The notes below the pieces were generated by a model. It was given only the letters and a program-made list of their open reading frames with translations, searched no databases and was not told the DNA's origin. Shown one piece after another: positions 1 through 11,835 of a stretch of DNA of 64,000 bases (position 1 is its first letter; every line of letters starts with the position of its first letter). This DNA comes from Neckera pumila. Its lineage: Eukaryota > Streptophyta > Bryopsida > Hypnales > Neckeraceae. Made by a program: the position numbers and the translations under genes. The DNA is taken from assembly GCA_963969595.1 (NCBI GenBank), contig OZ018415.1, forward strand, positions 4,712,001 to 4,776,000, read 5' to 3'.

Positions 1-395
1 CGCCCGGAATCCTAAACCTTAGAGCTGCTGAGGAACTGGAATCCACTCCCAACACTTTCGCAACCCGCTCACTTGCACATAAGATCAAAACAAGGACGCC
101 AAAGGGAGAAATTACACCCGCACTAGCATGCGCCTTCCTAACTCCTCATCACACAACCCTGCCACACACGGAAGAGACACCCAACAAGAGGCCAAGAGAA
201 GACGTACACAAAAATGAGGTGAAAAGACTCGCAGCTCCCAAGTAGGGGCTGACTTATATACAACTTGATTACAAAGCAAAAAGGCCCCCGAAAATCCGCG
301 CTGGACATCCGGGTCCGATCCTAACCGGCCAAACCGGATCAACATCCGATCCGGTCCTAACTATCTTACAAAACTGTACACTCCTAACTACCTAC
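1..395. other. Non-coding, GC-richer leader
   Basis: I see no convincing gene. The stretch shares the frequent CCGGAT/ATCCGG words found up to about 2.56 kb. A TATATAA word on the minus strand at 254-260 could be a core promoter firing towards the window edge, but no product is visible. Confidence 0.4.
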
Positions 396-2054
396 CTATT
401 CTCCAACTCCCCCACCCAGCGTAGGACTTCTGGGTTCCTCGGGCAGTTGGTTGAAGACATCGGCAAGGTTCCGGCTCCGCTCCCCGGCAGTTGGTTTCGG
501 AAGATCTGACCCTGGCGAGGAATCTAACTGAATTGGTTGCCCAGGCCCAGGTCTCCGGTTACTCTTCTTTGACTCGGGTGTCTGATCCTTGCACTCCCTT
601 GGATTTGATCCTCCGGCTGCAAACGAATCCGGTAGCGATATATCTGAGAGGTGGATCTCCCGGGAGTACATGGATCCGTTTAGCTTTCGACTGCTGACAT
701 CCATCCGGTTGGCTGCCTCTCTCGCTGCCACTGAGGACGCTTCCACCCGATCGGTGAAGTCGGTTAGGATCCGAACTATCCGGGAACTGGATACCTTCTT
801 CTCCTCATGCACCCCTTTGTTGAATAGTGCTGCCTTGACTGTAGTGGATCCGGACTCTCCAAGAGTGTCCTTCACCGACTCAGCCACCTCCCGGGTTGCC
901 TCCGCCATCTCCCGGACTGCAGCCTTGTCTTCCCTGAGGACTACCATGTCAGCCCTTAGGGTGTCGACTTCCTCCTGAAGCCGACGGATCTCTGCCTCCT
1001 GCTTCCGATTCTCATCCGGATCGGCTAGGTATTGGCCCACCTTACCCGGCAAATCGCTATCAGCCGGTGCACCCACCATCTCTCCGATACTGGTGAGAGC
1101 TCTCCTCTTGACCTCCCAGTCCGCTCGTATCCCACACAGGATTACCGTCAACTGGTTGAACGGGTCGGCCGGGTCCTCAAGATCCGGCATCTCCACGTTC
1201 GGTCCCTGTTCTGGTGTGGACCGGACGGTTGGAGGGGTTCCTCTCTTGCGAGGAGGCGTCGTCTTCATCCGCTTCTTTGGCCGGGATGGCTCCTCCTCTT
1301 CTTCCTCTTCTGTTGCGGGTTCGGACCCGGTTTGCTCTTCCATTTCGTCATCCGAACCCGATTCTCCGTACTTCAGGATAGACTCCTAAAGGCTCCACGT
1401 CTTCTCCTCCGTATGAGTGAGGAGTTGGTTGCGGTGGTAGAGGTGGAAGAGATAGGGACTCAAAAGAGTGGCCCTACTCTTTCCGATCCTCGTTACCAGC
1501 TGAGACACCAGATCGGAAAAGATCCGGGCCCAGTTCACTTTCCGTTCCCTGCTCAGAGAACCAAAAATGGTGTTGCCGATGGTCATCGTCACCCTCGTCG
1601 GCTTCTCCGGGTGGATGATCGGAACCAAGAACTGGAGGAGGTTTCGGTGCCGGTCGCTCTTACAGTCCGTGACCGTGTACCCGTCCTTGTTGCTCGGCTC
1701 TCCATGAAACTTGTCATGGATGAACTCATCCTTTTGTCCAGCCATGCCGGAACCTCCCATCCGGAAGTTGTAAACTTCCCTCCACCTTTCTTCTTCCCAT
1801 TCGGTCGGGCGGCCCCGGAGAGTGTTGTCGAACTCGTTCGACGCCTTACACCTAATCTCTCTCACCATCCGCTCCTCCCGAAACTCCCAGGGTTTATCCA
1901 TCAAGACGAGGCACCCTATGGCGTTGAGATCCTCCATGAGCTCGGACCGGGCCGGTTCCTCCGTAGGAATGACCGGAACTACCTTCCAGAGTTTGACGTT
2001 GGAGGAGGAACTAGGCGCGCCCGGTCTGGTCTTACGCAGCTGAGGCATGGACAC
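396..2054 (-). pseudogene. Long unknown ORF split by one in-frame TAG; possible mobile-element protein
   Basis: Two minus-strand reading frames, 2054-1386 (222 codons) and 1343-396 (315 codons), lie in the same frame. Only the TAG at 1386-1388 and 14 sense codons separate them, so this looks like one reading frame of about 550 codons with a single nonsense change. The first half is rich in Trp, Arg and Glu (for example RPTEWEEERWREVYNF). The second half starts with an acidic run and a basic patch (RPKKRMK) that could be a nuclear signal. A long heptad-like stretch follows (EIRRLQEEVDTLRADM), likely a coiled coil, and the tail is Pro/Ser-rich. I do not recognise a catalytic domain. Its isolation and lack of introns fit a gag-like or other mobile-element protein, but that is inference. 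Programmed read-through is an alternative to decay. Confidence 0.5.
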
Positions 2055-2320
2055 TAAATGGCCGCTGGACCCTTACCAATCTCTACCTCACTCTCTCCTA
2101 GCCACACGTCTCGTTCCTCACTTCCTCTCGTCCAATCTCAACCGGAAAGCACCACAAAACCTGCAACCCACACGTTCTCTACTCTTCCTACACTCTCGGA
2201 CATGCCTGGCCGGAAGCGCACACACATACAACGGCTCTAGCGCAGAGGGAGGCGTAAAAGCGCTCAAGATCAGCTCCAGAGCTTGAGGGAAGTAAAGGAG
2301 TGAAAATGAGGACGACCAGC

Positions 2321-2330
2321 CTTTATATAG
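2321..2330 (-). promoter_or_regulatory. TATA box of the split ORF
   Basis: The minus strand reads CTATATAAAG, a close match to the plant TATA consensus. It lies about 270 bases upstream of the ATG at 2054. A start site near 2295 would leave a 5' UTR of about 240 bases. The assignment is by position only. Confidence 0.45.
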
Positions 2331-2600
2331 TCCTAGGACCCCTGGCAAATCATCATGACCTTTTCCGGTCCGGTCCTTTATCAGTCTAGTCCAACCCTAA
2401 TCCGATTTGAGGTGAGATCCGGATGTGATTCCGCTCCTAAATACTAACATTCTGACCGGATCAGATACAGTTTTCTCCTTACTGGATTAGCATTGCCTAT
2501 CTCTAGTTTCCTTCTGCCCCTCTAACCGGATACGGATCCTAATTACCTGTTTCCGTTCCATTATTTAGACAAGCAGAGGAAAACCAAAAATTCTGGTTGC
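2331..2600. other. ATCCGG-rich non-coding flank
   Basis: This continues the GC-richer block. The words TCCGG, CCGGAT and GATCCGG recur several times here, as they do at 300-360. The composition switches to AT-rich at about 2.58 kb, which may mark the edge of an inserted unit. No clear LTR or inverted end was found. Confidence 0.35.
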
Positions 2601-4357
2601 GACAGCAAATTCTAAAGGGTCATTCGAGTTATTGATTTTTGAGAATTAAGGAAAGCAACTCAAACTCCAACAAGGCTTCAGAAGCAAGCATAATTTAGAG
2701 GTACATTTCACTTTCTTCAATGTACCAAACCTATACATTTTAGAAGAATATTTGTTTTGATGACCACAAATGACCATTTCTTGTGAACTTCAAAAATTTG
2801 TAACTAATTTCACAAAGCTTGAAAAAATATGAAACGACTTGGATTAGATGCCTATTCTACTTGTCTTTTGATAAAAATTTACTAAGAAAATATTAAAGAT
2901 GTTTCACCTTCAAAAAATTCAACTTTAGCCCTTAAAAGGTTAATTTATGGACCTCCTGCCTTATTTATAGCAATTTGTACCGTTGGATGAGTTTGATTTT
3001 TTGTTAGGTTGAAGAATCTCCCTTATAGAAACACATTGTACGGTTTGATCTAAGAATACATCTTTAGAATGGCCACAAAATTCATCTTTTTGAAAAACTG
3101 CATCCGCCCCCCAAATCAACCACGGTCACTAAAGGGTTAATTTAAACCGCTCAATAGTACTAAAAAACTCCAAATGTCAAAGTGTGACAAATTAACAGAA
3201 ATTGAATTTTAAATATAAATTGATTTTTTCAATTTCTGAAAAATAAGGGATACAATTACAATCAACACATCTAGAACTCATTTTTTTGATTTGGCATCAA
3301 ACCTATAAATCAAAATTTATAGCAAAAGTTATAGCGGTCCAAAAAAAATCCGCAACCAAACAGTACAGGTGTTTCTTGCAATCACCCTAAAACATGTCTT
3401 TTGAATAGAGTGAAAAGACATTTCACAATGGATATTTAGCCATTAAATACATGTCACATTGGATAACATTTCTACTACTAAAAGGGAAAAAAAATGAAAC
3501 ACTATTATGAAAACTTGTAACCAAAAGAACCAAAATCTGTTGTTTTCACCTCTTGTTTTGGTCACATTATTATTGTCAAAATTACAGAAAAATTTATTGT
3601 TCCAGTACTGTTGATTTGGACAATAGAAATATAAAGAAAAAATAAAATTACCACATCAACAGATCTAAACTGCTGTATCAGCAAGTCAAATTGCCACGTC
3701 AAAAGACTAAAATTGCCATGGCAACAAGGGTCAACCTTCCACATCAGTAGGCACCAAACTACCACGCCAATGGAGGTGTTGGCACTGAGGTTTGAACCCG
3801 AGACCTTGGTTTCACAACCACTTTTCTCATCCAATACACTATGGTTGAATTTGCCTGTATACATATAATGTACAAATTGTTATTCATAAAACTTATTGAA
3901 TTTCTCTTGATTTGTTTAAAAAAAATTGTAGTGCCTAAAACAACAGAAAGTAGGTGGCGGCTTTATAGCAATTTAATGATTAAATCAAGTAGTGACTGCC
4001 AATGCCTAGAACAACAACAAATCGTTGTACAACTTTCAAGGGCCCTAAGCCCCTAGCAAATGTGAATGATGGGAAACCAATTGGGCCATCTACAAGGAAT
4101 CATGGCCTTTATGGCGGGACAAACAAACCAATGGCTTGATAGTCCATGACATGGGCATTGTTGTGCTGTGAGAACCAGATTCGTTCTATTATTATCTTTG
4201 CAAGCTTTTTTCTAATTGCAATTTTTTTCTCATTTTCATTCTCAATTTCAGTTTTGCAGTTTTTCTTCTCTATTTTTGTTGATTTCTCTTCCCTATTTCA
4301 ATCACACTGGAACACCAATTCCATCTTGTGGAAAATTCTATAAATATATGAACTTAA
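2601..4357. other. AT-rich intergenic DNA with one solo TTAA-type end
   Basis: There is no gene in this stretch. At 3129-3140 the sequence CTAAAGGGTTAA matches a right end of the TTAA-flanked family, but no matching left end was found, so this is a fragment. A line shared with other fragments (gtgtttcttgcaatcac) sits near 3370. Confidence 0.45.
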
Positions 4358-5292
4358 TTAACCCCCAAAGGCCCAACCTTTTCTCTGCCAAAAAACACCC
4401 AAAACTGCCATTTTTACAGCAAAGAGTAAAAAAATTAAAAAAATGTTTTTTTGCACATCTAACCATAGGATCTTACACCTAATTAGTATGAAAATGTGTG
4501 GAAAAAATCCAGAATTTTTGACTCCATAGATTGCAAGATATCTTTGTTTAGAGTGAAAAAAAACAAGTTTTCCAACACATTGCAGGACTAGATTTTATGA
4601 CTTTGAACATTTTTAACTTAAATGTTTTGCACTACAGAGTTTTGAGCTTTAAATGTTTATAGTGAAGAATTGAATTGAGAATCTAGGTAGAAAAAAAAAT
4701 CCAAAAAAACTTAATTTTATTATGAAAAAGAACTGTTAAGTAGAAGTAGGTACGAGTTAGAATGAAAATCTAAAATATTAATATCATTTATATGGAATTA
4801 AAAAACACTAATCCTAATGGTGAGAGTGTTCAAGAAAAAAAATTAAACCTTGTTGAACTCTTCTTTTTGAAAAATTGTAAAAATTGCATTCAAAAATGAA
4901 TCCTACAATTTATTTTTTTCAAGAAGATGCTTGAAGTACCCCCAAAACAAGATTGTCCATAACTTTCTCATAAGAAATCCAAATGAAATGAATCAAAGCT
5001 TTCCAAATAGAAAAAAATATAATCTACAAGGAAAATAAATTAAAAATAAATTAAAAATAAATAAATAAATAAATATTTAAAAAAATTGCTGCCTCCCGAA
5101 GGCTGTTTTGAGCTTAATTGGGAATAGCTTTTCTCCCGGGCACCAATTGAAAAACAATTATATTCCCACAAAGCTTAGCAGTTTTTCTATCTTCAAAAAA
5201 GTTTCAAAAAATCACGACAAAAATTCAGCTCATAGGTACCTACCCAAAATCCCTTTTGTCCCCCGAAGGGACAATGGGTTTTTAGGGGTTAA
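4358..5292 (+). mobile_element. TTAA-flanked non-autonomous DNA element, copy A
   Basis: A 935 bp unit begins TTAACCCCCAAAGG and ends TTTTTAGGGGTTAA, giving imperfect terminal inverted repeats inside TTAA at both sides. It has no coding capacity. Its interior matches the copy at 5770-6702 along the whole length, with landmarks such as CCAAAACTGCCATTTTT near the left end and CTCCCGGGCACCAATTG near the right. TTAA target duplication is typical of the piggyBac and Kolobok superfamilies. Which of the two applies cannot be told without an autonomous partner. Confidence 0.7.
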
Positions 5293-5769
5293 TAGTGTGA
5301 GATCAAAACCCCTAGTACTACGGCATTGGATCCTTGCACTAGAATTTGGATTTATGTAATCACCAATCACCTCCAGTTCTCACCGTTAGAATTAATTTCT
5401 TACGTTCCTTTGCAAGGGATCAAATCGAGCTTTGGCTTATCAACAGGATCTCCAGTAGTCCAATGAGACGTATTTAGAATGCAGATTGAGAGAAAGCAAG
5501 GAACTTGGTTCAAGCTTTGGATTTGGCATGAGAGTTCACAGATCTTGCATACCTTATAGTATAGGACAGTGGTTCTAGCTTAGAATTTGGTTGAGGCTAC
5601 TAAGTCTGGCAAATTTTTGATATATAATATTTTTGTTCTTTTCTTGAAGTGTGGCAATATTAAACTCAAGAGAATGATTGTTCTGAATTGTATAGACAAG
5701 CTTTGGTATCTGCACTCACATTTTTGACTCCCAAACAAACTCTTGCCAGCCGCTTGATCAAATGCAAGT
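5293..5769. other. Spacer between two TTAA-family copies
   Basis: This is non-coding, less AT-rich sequence separating copies A and B. No feature was recognised in it. Confidence 0.5.
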
Positions 5770-6702
5770 ATAACCCCTAAAGGCCCAAGGCCTTTTTTCT
5801 GCCAAAAAACACCCAAAACTGCCATTTTTTAGCAAAGAGTGAAGAAAAAATTAAAAACGTTTTTTTTTGCACATCTAACCATAGGATCTTATACCTAACT
5901 AGTATAAGAATGTGTGGAAAAAATTTCAGAATTTTTGACCGCATAGATTGCAAGATATCTGCGTTTAAAGTGAAAAAAACAAGGTTTTCAGCACATTGTG
6001 GGATTGGATTTTTTGACTTTGAACATTTTTAGCTTAAAATTTTTGCACTACAGATTTTTGAGCTTTAAATTTTTATAGTGGAGAATTGAGTTGACAATCT
6101 ACCAAAAAAAAAAAACTTCAAAAAATCTTAATTTACATTATGAAAAAAATTGTTAAGTAGAATTAGGTACAAGATAGGAGGAAAATCTAAAATATTCATA
6201 TATTTTAGATGGAATTAAAATGCACTAATCCCAATGGTGAGATTGTTCTAGCAAGTAAATTGAACCATGCCAAAAAAAAAAAGTTTGAAAAATTTGAAGA
6301 ATTTCATTAAAAAATGAGTCCTACAAGTTATTTTTTTCAAAAAGATGCTCTAACTGCCCAAAAAACAAGAATGTCCATAACTTTCTCATGACATATCCAA
6401 ATGAAATGAATCAAAGCTTTCCAGATAGACAAAAATATAATCTATGGGAAAAAAATTCAAAAAAAAAAAATTATTTTTTGCAAAATTCTTTTTGTTGCCC
6501 ACTCTCCCCTGTTTTGAGCTTATTTGGGCATAACTTTTTTTCCCAGGCACCGATTGAAAAAAAAATTATACTCCCACAAAGCTTATCAGTTTTTCTATCT
6601 TTTCAAAAAGTTTCAAAAAATCAGGACAAAATTTCAGCCCGTAGGTACCTGCCCGAAATCCCACTTATCCGTTGAACGGACACTTGGGCCTTTAGGGGAT
6701 AA
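5770..6702 (+). mobile_element. TTAA-family element, copy B, with ATAA at both ends
   Basis: This 933 bp unit is homologous to copy A in the same orientation. It begins CCCCTAAAGGCCC and ends GGGCCTTTAGGGG, an inverted repeat of 13 bases. The four bases outside are ATAA on both sides instead of TTAA. The identical flanks support a 4 bp target-site duplication at a non-canonical target. No open frame of note is present. Confidence 0.72.
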
Positions 6703-6994
6703 TGTTCCAACTTTCCCAATTGCAAAATTTCCAATGGGTGTGGCGTACAATGGCTCTAAGTATTTGCTGGAGCTACCTTGGAATCACAACATAGGCTTTT
6801 GCCAAAGATTCGTGATAAAAAACTTGAAGCACTGATTGAAATTGTGGATGCATTGTTACATGACTTCATTTAGTTTTTTCTTGAAGGTGTCATATGAAGA
6901 TTGACTAGGATGTCAAACGAACAAATGAATGACATAGGGATTGTGAACTCACCTCACCAATTAGTAAAACTAGCTATCAAATATGTCAAATACA

Positions 6995-7160
6995 GAAGAA
7001 AACTGCGTTGAAGTCAACAAAACCAACTAGATGTTTTTTTTGCATTCTCTGTTTCCTGAGCAAAATTTTGCGCTAGAAAACTCAAAATTTTGTGTTGAAA
7101 ACAATAAATGCAGAAAAAACATCAAGTTGGTTTTGTTGACTCCAATGCAATTTTCTTCTT
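6995..7160. repeat. Hairpin MITE-like inverted repeat
   Basis: The two arms are close inverted copies of about 70 bases. The left arm contains GTCAACAAAACCAACTAGAT, and the right arm contains its near-exact complement ending TTGGTTTTGTTGAC. The whole unit could fold into one stem with a small loop. It is a plausible MITE or small-RNA hairpin precursor. No coding potential was seen. Confidence 0.6.
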
Positions 7161-7682
7161 TAATAAAGTTTACAATTATAATTGCCTACATATCAAAGAG
7201 CTGTATTTTTATTGAAATTTATTGCTTGGTGATTGTGCAATCGATTACTCAATTGTAAACACTATAATAGCAAAATACACAGCATCATCACTGTAAACAT
7301 GCACAAAAATGATTCAACTTGGCAAAGGCAATATAGAAATTGTACATTAGTTGAGGCTTCCATTAGAAAACATCTTCACATTTATATGCTCAATTATCAT
7401 TCAGCAAAAAGCAATTTTTCCTTACCTAAAGATGCTTCTTCTCAACAATTTTCATTTGTGGGAAAAAAAATTATATCCTCTGCACGTGCGCACAGGTAGT
7501 GCACTTTGAACACATGTGGAAGGTGGAAGTTTTATTATTTTTGGAAATTCTCTTCGTAGGCTTGTGTAACTTTAGAAGAACTCCTTGCCTTCTAATTTTC
7601 ACCTTCCAATTTGCATTTTTGGGTCAAAAATAGTGCTAAAACCCCCCAAAATGGCCAAGGTAGACATCCAACCAGGGGCAAT
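7161..7682. other. Non-coding AT-rich spacer
   Basis: I see nothing here that supports a gene. The short open frames have no recognisable composition. Confidence 0.4.
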
Positions 7683-8501
7683 TTAACCCCTAAGTGCCTA
7701 AGCCTTTCCAAGTGTGTTCTTCCTATGAAAAAAGAGCATGGACTTATAGTTATCTCCAATGACGCAAATTGTTTTTTTTTCAAAATCTAACCTTACAAAT
7801 GTTTAAAGAACTAGCTTATTAGTATGCATACCAATTTTGAGTGCAAAATTGCATAGAAGTTGTGAGATCATAACAAGAGAAATGTATATTTTCTAATTTT
7901 AGTATGCTGCCCCTCCCCACAATGTTTGAGAAATTTGCATACAAATATTTTCGGGGATTGGAGGTGACATGAACAACTACAAATTATGTTAGCACACTAA
8001 AATACACTTTCAAAAAACTTAATTTCACATGAAAAGCTATCAAACTCATTACACAATCCACCTTGTAATTGTTGAAATGTAATTTTTTTATAAGTAGAAA
8101 TTGCAAATAACTCCAAAACAACACTTGCATGTATAAATTTTCAATGGTGAAAATAATGAAAACACTTTAATCTTTCCATTGGGACCATTTTCAAAGCAAA
8201 TGAATAAGTAGAACTCTTTAGATCTCAATTCAAGTAAAATTGGCAAGCTTTGCTTAAAGCCGAGAAATCAAATAAAATTTGTAAGCTTTACTCTTCCTCA
8301 ATGAGACACATATGCTTTTGAGGACCTCTCCAAAATCAAATATTTACCTTTTTTAGTGAAAAAAAAAAGTTTCCAATAGTTAACCTTCAATACTATCCGT
8401 AAAAAAAATTTAACCGGTCAAAGGAATTTAACTACCCGTACCCAAATGATCCTGAAATTTTGGAGCAACCATATTTGGTCGCTCAGTCAGTTAGGGGTTA
8501 A
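7683..8501 (-). mobile_element. TTAA-flanked element, second subfamily
   Basis: This 819 bp unit starts TTAACCCCTAAGTGCC and ends CAGTTAGGGGTTAA. Its interior is the reverse complement of the element at 42861-43684. For example, ACCATATTTGGTCGCTC near its right end appears inverted near the left end of the other copy. It is non-coding, with no homology to copies A and B beyond the ends. Confidence 0.7.
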
Positions 8502-9317
8502 GAATAGTAAAATAATTTTAAAAAATCTGAAAAAATTACTTAATGTTTGAAACTTTTATACATACCTTCAATTCAAATTTAATAGAAAATGGATATAAGA
8601 CGCAAAAGTTATGAGCAAAAAACTACATGTCCAAGGGCAAGGGGACAAAAAAAAGGACAAGTGTTTCTTGCAATGACCCATAGGTGTTCCAATTCTTTAT
8701 ATATATTGTGAGTTTTTCTCTAATATGTATAGTACACAACATTTTCTACTTTTCATTTTTTTTTTAATTTGGTCTTCACCCAACTATTTGGTCTTTTTTA
8801 TTTGATATAATTTTTACAAAAGCCGTCTTCTAAGCCTTTTTACCGCCGATGACCCCGCATATAATACAAGAGTTGCATACCCGGGGAGCATTCTTGAACA
8901 ATTAGAATTGGAAGACTCTAGACATTGAGTACTAGTGAAGTGCACTTTTTGGCTCCCAAAATTTACAGTAATTTCAATTTTGGAAATAAAATTTTGAACA
9001 TTTTGCACCCCCGATATATTTCCTATCTTCCTACATGGCTACATGGTAAAAATCTCCACCACCTCATACTACACACAATCTGGTCCAAAATTGCTTAAAT
9101 GATCGACTACTGTGGTGCTTCTACCTTAATCTAGGCCTGAGCTCTTTCTGCCTTGATCACTTCTTCCAAAAAATTGTTTGGCACTGGTCATCCACCTAAC
9201 AAGATTACTGACACAAATGGCAAACCATTTCACTTCATCAGTTTCTTGGATCAAAATATTTCCGACCAATTGCAACTGCACGAAAATAAGGCACCAATGC
9301 TCCTCATTGGCTCGTAT
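8502..9317. other. Non-coding AT-rich DNA
   Basis: No gene was recognised. The phrase gtgtttcttgcaatgac near 8660 recurs near the TTAA-family fragments at 3.37 and 33.08 kb, so part of this is probably old element sequence. Confidence 0.4.
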
Positions 9318-9507
9318 GGGCAATTTCATTAAAATGGCGATATTTTTTTAAAATGGCATGAAAATGAATTCAGAACGGCTGTTCGAAATCTATACCTGTC
9401 TTAGATGGTTCAGAACGGCCGTTCTGAAATCTATTCCAATCCTAGATGGTGAAAATAGCACAATGTCATAGTGGCATTGGAATACTTCAATTTTAATGAA
9501 ATTGCCC
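9318..9507. mobile_element. Foldback element 1 with palindromic core
   Basis: The unit starts GGGCAATTTCATTAAAAT and ends ATTTTAATGAAATTGCCC (inverted). The centre holds the perfect 20-base palindrome TTCAGAACGGCCGTTCTGAA and a second, degenerate copy next to it. It is related to the larger unit at 9552-9878. Confidence 0.62.
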
Positions 9508-9551
9508 GGGTTTAAGAAGCCTTGGGTGGAAAGCACATTTTGGGATAGAAG

Positions 9552-9878
9552 GCGAATTTCGTTAAAATGGCGGTATTCCCAGTGCCATATTTTCCTTGTG
9601 CCATGTTCCTTATGCCATTTTTTCAGACCGTCCGTTCTGAACATCTAGAATTGGTATAGATTCCAGACATCTAAGATGGTTGTAGATTTCAAAACTTTAG
9701 GAAAAGGTATAGATTTTAAACCGACCATTCTAAAAAATCTAGGATTGGTATAGATTTTAGATTTCTAGGAAAGGCGTAGATTTTCAGAATGTACCACTGG
9801 TGTAGATTTCAGAACGGACGTTCTAAACTGAAATAACGTGCCATTGTAATGGAATGCCGCCATTTTAACGAAATTCAC
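9552..9878. mobile_element. Foldback element 2 with repeated palindromic core
   Basis: The left end GAATTTCGTTAAAATGGCGG is answered by its inverted copy at the right end (ccgccattttaacgaaattc). Between them the words AGAACGGNCGTTCT and TAGATTT.AGAA recur in degenerate form, interspersed with GGTATAGATTT. No coding sequence is present. The ends and core match those of element 1, 45 bases away, so the two are sister copies. Confidence 0.62.
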
Positions 9879-10721
9879 CATATAGAGGGCAGTGAGTTTG
9901 CTTAACTTAGTACGTCGGGGACCCAATTTTCGGAGATGCACGACTGTCCACGGTAACACTTAGTGGTAATAATGTTTTCAGGTTGCTTACAATTCGACTT
10001 CTGTGATACCCATGGGATGCATATATAGATCCTGATGAGTGTGCGTAGCTCGCTTTGAGTCCAGGCTCTTCGTCGATGTTTGAGCTTCTCGATCACGAGC
10101 AACGTACTGGCAGCAATCGACAGAGTTTCTCATTTTCTGATCAAGAATTAATTGAATCTCCTGATCGAAGGTTCTGCTTGCTTTTTATATATTTGCTGAC
10201 CATCGACCCTCGACGATCAAGGCAAGTTGTTGACACACAAATGGATTGGAACAATACTCCCTTGTTGAGGATGAAGAAGACGTATCGTAAGTTTGTGACG
10301 TATCCATCGGTCATGTCTTTGATTGCTACTCCGGGAGATTATTGTGGAGTTTTTGATCGATAATTCTCCTAATTGTGTTCTCCTAATTGTGTTGGATGTG
10401 ATTGGATTGTCGGCGACATAGCAGAAGTTAAAGAGACTGTTTCTAGTTCTGGAGGAGGGTTGCAACGCAACATGCTGGTGATCGACATGTTACTAGCTAG
10501 GCACCCTCACTGTATCAATATGTTGCCAGTATCGGTGAGTTCTATTTTTCTACTGCAACTTCTGTAACTACGCTTATTGAGTAATTGGATGTGAATGATC
10601 GTAGTTTTGGCTGTGTTGGATATCTGTGACAGGAGAGTTTCAGGCAGCCATTCTTTTCCGTGTTCTTCGTTGGTAAGGTAGGAGGTGCTTAAAGAGACCA
10701 TTCAGTGTAAGACGATTTGCA
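9879..10721. other. Mid-GC non-coding stretch, possible gene remnant
   Basis: This stretch is less AT-rich than its surroundings and has several short open frames, but none has a domain I recognise. A small tandem repeat (TTCTCCTAATTGTG twice) lies at about 10365-10394. It could be the 5' part of a decayed gene; I cannot support a product. Confidence 0.3.
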
Positions 10722-11835
10722 ATTTTGAGGAGTCTAGGCTTGTTGAAATCAGTGTATCTTCCTTGAAAGAAAAAAAGGGAGTTGGTATCTAACCCAAATA
10801 GTTTCATATTTTTTGGACCTCCATAGAAGTGGGTGTGAATTTTGAAGTTGGAATCACTTAAAGCTCAAAAAAACATTCAACCCTTCGTTTGTTTCGAGTG
10901 TTGGTACATTGACAAATGCAATTGGTACATTGAAGAAAGCAATCATGTACCTTAATGATAGAGAACGCTTCTCAATCTTGGTCGCTTTATGGACCTCCTA
11001 ATTTGGAGTGACTTGCACCCTAGATAAACATGCATGTCAAGAAATTTGGATAGCCATCCATATGTGTATGCTCACCCACAAAATTATGTATTTATTTTTA
11101 GTAACTTTCATTCAAATACTTTGAAAACCATATGACATTTTATATAAGGAATTGACAATTCATCCATTCTTTCACCCATTTTCTTTGTGTTGGGGTAGCC
11201 AATGCCCAAATGAGTTCAGATTCTCATGAAAGTTTGCCAATTTTTTAAGGGCTTGTTTCAGGCAACATGAGGACAAGACATATCTTTATTGTTTTACCAC
11301 CTTCCGCATTTGAGGTTTGAAAACATTGAAGTTGGGAAAGGGACATGCTTTGGATTTTACAGTCTAATTCAAAGAACATTTATAATTGATCATGCGGAGA
11401 TGATGCTTAGATTGGACAGTACTAAGATAGATGGTTTCAGCATTCAGATGTGGAAGTTTAGCAGGTTAAACAAGTCCCATTGAATTTCAACATGAACTCA
11501 ACACATCCAAAACTCCCAATGATGTCATAGTCTATCAATCTGGACTTGTTGCGTTGCGTCTCAGTTGCTTAGTTGAGTTGAACAACACATTTTTGTATTT
11601 GATTTTTTTTCTTAGGATGTGTATCACCAATATAATCATCTTCAAGAGAACATCAACACATACTTGCATGGATCTTTAGCAAAATGTGCACATGAGAGCG
11701 AAGGGTCGAATTTGGGTACATCTACAATTATACAATCAACAATCTTAATCTATCCATTGAGTGCCCTAAATTCCATTCTACGAAAATTTGGAATCTATGT
11801 TAAATTGCTTAAAACATCCAACAAAAACTAAGTTA
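10722..11835 (+). repeat. Direct duplication, copy 1
   Basis: Blocks of this segment recur in the same order and orientation at 11914-12830. Examples are ATCTTCCTTGAAA near the start, ACATGCATGT with the following CTCAC.CACAAAATTATG, the TTCAAGAGAACATCAACACA block, and CTACGAAAATTTGGAATCT near the end. No open frame is conserved between the two copies. Confidence 0.6.

Noticed and set aside
589..2057. Plus-strand frames of 129 and 341 codons
   Set aside because: They are shadows of the longer minus-strand frame that has a TATA box and a coherent coiled-coil composition.
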